Source of the DNA: Actinomycetes bacterium | GTDB lineage: Bacteria > Actinomycetota > Coriobacteriia > Coriobacteriales > Eggerthellaceae | NCBI GenBank assembly: GCA_023395755.1 | Contig: JAEWYG010000005.1 | Span: 1-13,180 of the forward strand | DNA length: 13,180 nucleotides | Direction of reading: 5' to 3' | Part shown: one piece after another, positions 1-4,743 of the stretch | How positions within the stretch are numbered: position 1 is the stretch's first letter | Layout: every line of letters starts with the position of its first letter | The notes under the pieces: model-generated | Databases searched by the model: none | The model's input: the letters and a program-made list of their open reading frames with translations, nothing else | Told to the model about the DNA's origin: nothing | Program-made: the position numbers and the translations under genes

Positions 1-1
1 G

Positions 2-667
2 AATAAGCTTCTCGTCTATGAAGACCAAGGGTCCGGTGTTCTTGTACACCTAACCAACCTCAGTGAACACGCTGAGCCCACCGTAGCCGATTCAATAATG
101 CGCGGATGTGACCTCGTGTCGTTTTCGGGCGACAAACTACTGGGTGGGCCACAGGCCGGTATCATTGTAGGAGCAAAATGTTATATCGATCGCCTGAAAG
201 CAAACCCCCTCGCTCGCGCCTTACGCTTGGATAAAATGACGCTTGCAGCACTCGAAGCAACACTGCGCCTCTATCTCGATGAAGAGGCTGCGCTCTCGCA
301 GGTACCCACCTTACGCATGTTAACCGAACCCGCCAAAACTGTACGTTTACGTGCCGAGAAGCTAGCGCGCAACATCGAGGAAAACCTCCCGAAAGGATGC
401 GTCAAACTCTCCTTAGTCGAAGAGATTGCGCGAGCAGGAGGCGGATCACTACCGATGTGCGATATTCCTACCTGGGTCGTACGCGTAGAATTTGTGCGCG
501 GCGACGCGCTTTCCTGCGAGCGCTATTTGGTGTCCGAGCGCGAGGTGCCCATCGTGGGACGCATCAAGCACGATGCACTCCTCCTCGATGCCCGCACAAT
601 CCTCGGAGACGAAGACGGCGAGATTGTCGAAGCGCTGGCCTCTTACTTCGAGGGAGGGATAGCATGA
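2..667 (+). CDS. selA: L-seryl-tRNA(Sec) selenium transferase, 3' part (N-terminus outside window)
   Basis: SelA is a cytoplasmic PLP enzyme that converts Ser-tRNA(Sec) to Sec-tRNA(Sec) using selenophosphate. The frame is open from base 2, so about 221 codons of the C-terminal half are visible, roughly half of a usual SelA of about 460 residues. The diagnostic stretch is SFSGDKLLGGPQAG (from about base 119), which contains the lysine expected to bind PLP. Before it, DQGSGVLV fills the place of the DLGSG-type segment in other SelA proteins. The remainder (arginine-rich helix, then a C-terminal small domain with the VGRIKHDALLLDARTI stretch) matches the family end. The stop TGA overlaps the ATG of selB (ATGA at 664-667), which indicates translational coupling. 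An internal ATG at 98 is not the start, because the conserved sequence continues upstream of it. The identification is secure; only the missing 5' end limits it. Confidence 0.96.
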   Translation, partial: NKLLVYEDQGSGVLVHLTNLSEHAEPTVADSIMRGCDLVSFSGDKLLGGPQAGIIVGAKCYIDRLKANPLARALRLDKMTLAALEATLRLYLDEEAALSQVPTLRMLTEPAKTVRLRAEKLARNIEENLPKGCVKLSLVEEIARAGGGSLPMCDIPTWVVRVEFVRGDALSCERYLVSEREVPIVGRIKHDALLLDARTILGDEDGEIVEALASYFEGGIA

Positions 668-2607
668 CAAGCCCCCAACGCCCCCCGATGCGCAGAATCG
701 TCCTCGGTACAGCCGGCCATATAGACCACGGAAAATCTTCTCTCGTACAGGCACTTACCGGCACCGATCCCGATCGTTTAGCTGAAGAAAAGCAGCGAGG
801 CATTACCATTGAACTTGGCTTCGCCGAACTGGAACTGCCGGGGGGGTTGTCGGTGGGTGTTGTTGATGTGCCGGGTCACGAGCGCTTCGTACGCCAGATG
901 ATAGCCGGTGCCACCGGAATCGATCTGGCTCTCTTATGTATTGCTGCCGACGATGGCATCATGCCGCAGACCATCGAACATCTTGCAGTACTTGAACTTT
1001 TAGGCGTGCCATCCTGCGTTGTTGCTCTTACGAAATCTGACCTTGTCGACGAAGAATGGCTGATATTCGTAGCTGACGAAATAAATACTTTCCTCGCACG
1101 GACGCCTTATACAGGATCGCCCATCATACCCGTTTCAAGCCGTACAGGAAACGGTCTTTTTGACCTTTCTTGCGCACTGGCTCGCACAGCAAAAGACACC
1201 TTACCTGCAAAGGAAGGTGCACTCGCCCGCCTGCCAATTGACCGTGTTTTCACCATCAAGGGTGCCGGAACCGTTATCACTGGAACACTTTGGAGTGGTC
1301 GTATAGCCGTCGGCGACGAGTTGGAAGTGTTGCCGGGGAACTTAACCACCCGCGTACGTTCTGTTCAGGTGCACGGACGTGAAATCGAAGCGGCCGAAGC
1401 CGGCATGCGCACCGCCCTCAACTTAAACGCGCTTAAAAAGAGCGATGTGCGCCCCGGCAACCTTCTTGCCACCCCCGGTTGTTGCACGGCCACCGATCGC
1501 TTTGACGCATGGTTTACCTACTTAGATGCCGGACAAGGAGGAAAGCCACTCATGAGCGGCAGCCGCGTACATGTTGCCCACGGCACACGCGAGGTTACCG
1601 GACGAGTGTTATTTATGAATGGCCAGGAGGCACTTGCCCCGCGTCAAAGTATGTATGCACAAGTACGATTAGACGAGTCCTTACCGGTATCGTGGCGCGA
1701 CCGTTTCATCATACGTTCATACTCTCCCGTGCGTGTTATCGGTGGGGGAACCATATTATTCGCGCATCCGCGCCGTCGAACCAATCTCACCCCGGGTGAA
1801 CAAGAACTACTCGATGCCCTACGCGCAAACGACGAAGCCAGCGCCTGCGATGCCGCCCTTGCGATGCAATCCCATCCAGTATCGCCGGCGCACCTCGCGC
1901 GTGCGGCGGGGGTAAGCACCCCAGCGGCCAGCAAACGGCTCGATGAGCTGCGTGTCAATAAAACTATCACTGTTGTTGGTGAGAGCAAGCCATCTTTCTA
2001 CGCATCACGTAGTATCCTAGCCCGCGACCTATCTTGCATAGAAAACGCACTGCTACGTTTCCATGGAGAAAACCCTCTGCAACCGGGCCTCGCAAAAGGT
2101 GAGCTTGCACAACGCTGCTTTAAGCGCATTGATCCCGCTTGTTTCGACGCTCTCCTGCAGGAAGCAGCTGCAACTAGACGCATCATGGTATCGGGAGGAC
2201 AGATAAGCCATCCTCAAGCTGGTGGTGGAGCCAAACTTGCTGAAAAACAGGCTACCGAAACGCTTTTATCTCTTTTGGATACAGCAGGTGCTACCCCACC
2301 CACCGTTAGCGATCTTATCACGCAAACAGGTATTACGACCACAGTCGCCCATCGCGCCTTGAACACCTTGGAAAAACAGAATCTTCTTGTGCGTGCAGGA
2401 CAAGAACTCTACTTTTCCGCCAGCGTATTTGCTAGTCTATCCAGCACTGTCGTACGTCATCTTGAAAAATATGGCCCTTCATCTGCCGCCGACCTCAAAG
2501 AAGCCATGGGTACCACTCGAAAGTACGCCATACCTCTCCTAGAACGCCTTGATGCCCTTGGCATCACCGTGCGTGAAGGGGATTTACGCCGCATTCGGAA
2601 ACCATAG
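664..2607 (+). CDS. selB: Selenocysteine-specific translation elongation factor SelB
   Basis: SelB is the GTPase that brings Sec-tRNA(Sec) to the ribosome at a UGA followed by a SECIS hairpin. It has 647 residues, a normal SelB length. GTPase motifs are visible in order: GHIDHGKSS (residues 18-26, P loop), RGITIELGF (45-53, switch I), DVPGHE (68-73), TKSD (123-126) and VSS (157-159). Two EF-Tu-like beta-barrel domains follow, then a long C-terminal region (about 370-647) that reads as the winged-helix repeats that bind SECIS RNA. The start is chosen at the ATG overlapping the selA stop, preceded by the purine-rich GAGGGAGGG (651-659). An open frame reaching back to 397 has arginine-rich out-of-frame composition and lies inside selA, so it is not coding. 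A second ATG at 688 is possible but less well placed. Codons on this strand are C/A-rich, unlike the genes to the right. Confidence 0.97.
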   Translation: MTSPQRPPMRRIVLGTAGHIDHGKSSLVQALTGTDPDRLAEEKQRGITIELGFAELELPGGLSVGVVDVPGHERFVRQMIAGATGIDLALLCIAADDGIMPQTIEHLAVLELLGVPSCVVALTKSDLVDEEWLIFVADEINTFLARTPYTGSPIIPVSSRTGNGLFDLSCALARTAKDTLPAKEGALARLPIDRVFTIKGAGTVITGTLWSGRIAVGDELEVLPGNLTTRVRSVQVHGREIEAAEAGMRTALNLNALKKSDVRPGNLLATPGCCTATDRFDAWFTYLDAGQGGKPLMSGSRVHVAHGTREVTGRVLFMNGQEALAPRQSMYAQVRLDESLPVSWRDRFIIRSYSPVRVIGGGTILFAHPRRRTNLTPGEQELLDALRANDEASACDAALAMQSHPVSPAHLARAAGVSTPAASKRLDELRVNKTITVVGESKPSFYASRSILARDLSCIENALLRFHGENPLQPGLAKGELAQRCFKRIDPACFDALLQEAAATRRIMVSGGQISHPQAGGGAKLAEKQATETLLSLLDTAGATPPTVSDLITQTGITTTVAHRALNTLEKQNLLVRAGQELYFSASVFASLSSTVVRHLEKYGPSSAADLKEAMGTTRKYAIPLLERLDALGITVREGDLRRIRKP

Positions 2608-2708
2608 GACCTTTAAGAACAGTCGTTCAGTGGGGCAAAGAAACGCGGCACCTCAAACAATCTGGTGATTTTTGTACTAAAAAGACACCCACACGACGGC
2701 AACACAGG

Positions 2709-2714
2709 TATAAT
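2709..2714 (+). promoter_or_regulatory. Candidate -10 box (TATAAT) upstream of selC
   Basis: A perfect TATAAT hexamer lies 38 bases before the tRNA(Sec) 5' end, in the 145-base gap after selB. No good TTGACA-like box sits 16-18 bases upstream; TTGTAC at 2672-2677 is about 31 bases away, too far. No terminator is visible between selB and selC, so the tRNA could be made both by read-through from selAB and from this site, with RNase P trimming the 5' leader. Confidence 0.45.
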
Positions 2715-2752
2715 GCACCAAAGGGGCTGGCAAGGCTCCTTGTTTACAACAC

Positions 2753-2850
2753 GGAGATGGACGGAATCCTGGTGGATCCCGCGGCCTTCAAAGCCGTTGT
2801 GGGGCGCGCAGAACGTCCTGGGTGCGTTCGATTCGCACACATCTCCGCCA
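2753..2850 (+). tRNA. selC: tRNA-Sec (anticodon UCA)
   Basis: This 98-nt tRNA reads UGA with selenocysteine and is the substrate of SelA and the cargo of SelB, both encoded directly upstream. The acceptor strands GGAGATG (2753-2759) and CATCTCC (2840-2846) pair perfectly. They are followed by discriminator G2847 and an encoded CCA (2848-2850). The anticodon stem GCGGC/GCCGT (2781-2785, 2793-2797) holds the loop CTTCAAA with anticodon TCA at 2788-2790. The long variable arm GGGGCG/CGTCCT (2801-2806, 2814-2819) is the class II feature of tRNA(Sec). The T arm is GTGCG-TTCGATT-CGCAC (2822-2838). The D arm fits the six-pair, four-base-loop Sec form (2764-2769 with 2774-2779) with one A-C mismatch. 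The eighth acceptor pair expected in bacterial tRNA(Sec) would be G2760 opposite A2839. It ends just before an intrinsic terminator. Confidence 0.97.
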
Positions 2851-2858
2851 CTAAAGAC

Positions 2859-2893
2859 AAACGCTTACGTCGAATTCGACGTAAGCGTTTTTT
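2859..2893 (+). terminator. Intrinsic terminator after selC
   Basis: A perfect 12-bp inverted repeat, ACGCTTACGTCG (2861-2872) and its complement (2877-2888), surrounds the short loop AATT. It runs into six T residues (2888-2893), and flanking AA/TT extend the stem. It begins 9 bases after the tRNA CCA end, so it ends the selA-selB-selC transcript cleanly. Confidence 0.93.
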
Positions 2894-2908
2894 AATGTCA
2901 AAAAAGGC

Positions 2909-2951
2909 AATTGGGAACCAATTTCAACCAGCCTCATCAATAACCAATTGG
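2909..2951. repeat. CCAATT/AATTGG half-site cluster upstream of the lipoprotein gene
   Basis: AATTGG (2909-2914) and CCAATT (2918-2923) form an inverted repeat with a 3-base spacer. The palindrome CCAATTGG follows at 2944-2951. The cluster lies between the selC terminator and the lipoprotein gene, upstream of a weak TAAGAT (2986-2991) that could be a -10 box. It could be an operator, but AT-rich intergenic DNA gives such repeats easily. Confidence 0.3.
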
Positions 2952-3034
2952 GTTATGTTTCAAAAAGTGTGTCTACGACAATTATTAAGATAGCTTCGGT
3001 TTTACCTAGTTCTCGGGAGGCGGAAGGTGAGTTT

Positions 3035-3676
3035 ATGCGGAGTAAGGGACGCAAGGTCGCGCGGTTATTGGTGGCTGAATGCGCCGGTTTATCTTTGGTT
3101 GTGACGCTTTGCGCCTGCACTCTTGTAGGTTGTGCGAAGGATGAAAATAAGCAGGCTGCACTTCCCTATATGGTTTCAGTTGGTTCTATGGCAATTTCCT
3201 ATCCTGACGGGTTTCCGAATGTCCAGAAAACATCGGCTGTATCGACATATCTTCCCGAGGGGATATCGTGTTTTGATGCCACTTTAATTGCTAATGATGA
3301 TTACTCGATCGTTATTGAGATAGCAATGATAGATGACCCAAATAGTTTTGGTATTGCGATCGTGGAAGACTATTGGCGTGAATTAACGGCAGCTCACTCG
3401 AAAGAGGGAAGCGACAAGAAGTTTGAGCAGCAGTTTCCTGGGCTGCGCGCAATGGCCGAAGAAACGGTTATCGAAGAGCCACGATTTATCGATATTAACG
3501 GAAATCGCACATTGGTAATTGCTCAGACGACAAAGGAGGCAGTACGTCAAGTATTCTACTATGTCGAATCTCATGATCAAATCGTTGGTTTCGTTTATGC
3601 CGTATTTCCCTATTCAAAATATCAGGCAGATTCAGCATGCTTTGAAGAAATTTTTGAAAGTATAGAAATCTCTTAA
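3035..3676 (+). CDS. Predicted lipoprotein, possibly PsbP/DcrB-like
   Basis: I do not recognise a named gene. The protein is 213 residues from the ATG at 3035, which has GGAAGG (3022-3027) at good ribosome-binding distance. The frame is open 29 codons further upstream, but that part lacks a signal and a good binding site. The N-terminus is basic (MRSKGRKVAR), followed by a hydrophobic stretch and the lipobox LVGC with the lipidated cysteine at residue 33, so export and anchoring to the outer face of the membrane are predicted. The mature part has the pattern SYPDGF near its start and a late FYYVESHDQIVGFVY segment followed by a final helix around FEEIFESIEIS. This layout resembles PsbP/Mog1/DcrB-fold proteins; the fold assignment is inference. 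The gene stands alone between the selC terminator and a convergent transporter gene. Confidence 0.82.
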   Translation: MRSKGRKVARLLVAECAGLSLVVTLCACTLVGCAKDENKQAALPYMVSVGSMAISYPDGFPNVQKTSAVSTYLPEGISCFDATLIANDDYSIVIEIAMIDDPNSFGIAIVEDYWRELTAAHSKEGSDKKFEQQFPGLRAMAEETVIEEPRFIDINGNRTLVIAQTTKEAVRQVFYYVESHDQIVGFVYAVFPYSKYQADSACFEEIFESIEIS

Positions 3677-3784
3677 CAACTTTTGAAATACGGCTCTCGT
3701 TAAGGTGGCTATGTTCGTCTGTGTACCAATCTTATGGACCCTTTTGCGGGCGTGGGTTGCTCGGCAGATTCCCCTTGATGTCTA

Positions 3785-4693
3785 TTACTCGTAATTCTTC
3801 TTGTTCGGCAAGAGGTTTGGCAGTTGAGATACCACCACGCCACCAAGAATGATAATAATGCCGAAGACTTGCAAGGTATCGATAGGCTCACCAAGAACGA
3901 ATACCGAAATAAGAATGCCGCACGGCAATTCTGAAGATGCCATAATGGTGGAGAGGCCTGCGGTGAGATGAGGTGTGCCAATACCGAACAGTATAACGGG
4001 AATAAGTAGCCCGAACGCGCCCAGTATTAAGCCATACTTCCAGATGCCAGCTTGTAGCGCTCCGCTCGCGAAATAGGTTGGGCATACGATAAATCCTAAG
4101 ATGCAGGCACCTAAACACACGAACAGTCCGCGTTGGATAGGGGGTAAAGTAACGCCAATGCGGCCTGAGAGAAACATGAAAAGTGCGGTACTGATGGCTG
4201 ACAACAGACCACAAATAATGCCTAAGGGGTCAACCATATTCAGTGCTTCTGAAAAGAGCCCGCTTGCCAGCAGTGTACCGCCAAGGATAATGGCAGCTGC
4301 GGCTAACTCGGCGGGGTGTGGACGTCGGCGCGTTACGATAATTTGAATAACAACGCCTATCCAGGTGAACTGAAATAGCAGAGTAATTGCCACCGCAACG
4401 GGAAGTTTTGTTAGTGCGAAGTTGTACAGCACGCATGTGGTGCAGGTGGTGAGGCCTAATGCTAGCAAGCTGCCGATACGTTTTGGCGAGAGGGGTACGG
4501 GACGCTTGCCGCGCAGTACCAGCACCAGGAGGGCTGTCGCAAAAAGTAGCGTGCCAAACAGAGGTTGACTGGCTGCGATTTGCGTCCAAGAGAAACCGTC
4601 GTTGAGGGCGAACTTTACGGTGGTAGCCATGATGCCGTAGCTTGCACCACCGGCAAATACGAGAGCGGAGTATTTCAAGGTGTTCTTTTGCAT
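3785..4693 (-). CDS. EamA/DMT-superfamily membrane transporter
   Basis: The product is an integral membrane protein of 302 residues with about ten hydrophobic segments in two similar halves, the usual build of the drug/metabolite transporter (EamA) family. The first half carries the SYGIMATTVKFAL helix and a charged loop RGKRPVPLS. The second half ends with a VFVLGEPIDTLQVFGIIIILGG-type stretch (glutamate and proline in the penultimate loop), typical of EamA repeats, followed by a short basic tail. Substrate cannot be told from sequence. I place the start at the inner ATG (4691-4693) rather than the one three codons earlier. A TAGAAT box on this strand (4701-4706) ends 7 bases before it, as for a leaderless message, and neither ATG has a Shine-Dalgarno sequence. 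The gene converges with the lipoprotein gene and diverges from addB. On the + strand the region stays G-rich. Confidence 0.88.
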   Translation of the reverse strand: MQKNTLKYSALVFAGGASYGIMATTVKFALNDGFSWTQIAASQPLFGTLLFATALLVLVLRGKRPVPLSPKRIGSLLALGLTTCTTCVLYNFALTKLPVAVAITLLFQFTWIGVVIQIIVTRRRPHPAELAAAAIILGGTLLASGLFSEALNMVDPLGIICGLLSAISTALFMFLSGRIGVTLPPIQRGLFVCLGACILGFIVCPTYFASGALQAGIWKYGLILGAFGLLIPVILFGIGTPHLTAGLSTIMASSELPCGILISVFVLGEPIDTLQVFGIIIILGGVVVSQLPNLLPNKKNYE

Positions 4694-4700
4694 GGGCGTC

Positions 4701-4706
4701 ATTCTA
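4701..4706 (-). promoter_or_regulatory. Predicted -10 box for a leaderless transporter mRNA
   Basis: Read on the - strand this is TAGAAT, followed by GACGCCC (7 bases) and then ATG at 4693. That spacing puts the transcription start on the A of the ATG. No clear -35 box is seen where expected (about 4724-4729). The box overlaps the alternative upstream ATG (4700-4702), so both readings cannot be fully functional. Confidence 0.5.
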
Positions 4707-4731
4707 GCGCATAAGAAAGGGTACTCGCGGG

Positions 4732-4737
4732 TACAAT
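4732..4737 (+). promoter_or_regulatory. Predicted -10 box for a leaderless addB mRNA
   Basis: TACAAT lies 6 bases before the addB ATG at 4744, so transcription would begin at or beside the start codon. There is no Shine-Dalgarno sequence in the short space. The matching -35 position (about 4709-4714) shows no consensus and lies directly against the opposing -10 box of the transporter. Confidence 0.5.
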
Positions 4738-4743
4738 GTCCTT

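Noticed and set aside
397..663. Open frame extending selB upstream by 89 codons
   Set aside because: It overlaps selA out of frame, is arginine-rich with no family match, and the ATGA overlap with a ribosome-binding site gives a better start at 664.
2753..2850. Integration site for a genomic island at selC
   Set aside because: selC is a known island target in enterobacteria, but I see no integrase gene and no second copy of the tRNA 3' end in the window.
2613..2993. Short open frames on both strands across selC
   Set aside because: They run through the tRNA(Sec) gene and its terminator hairpin, and have no ribosome-binding site or protein-like composition.
2600..3035. Chromosomal replication origin at the skew switch
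   Set aside because: The direction of the switch fits, but there is no dnaA/dnaN, no cluster of TTATCCACA-like boxes and no long AT-rich unwinding region.
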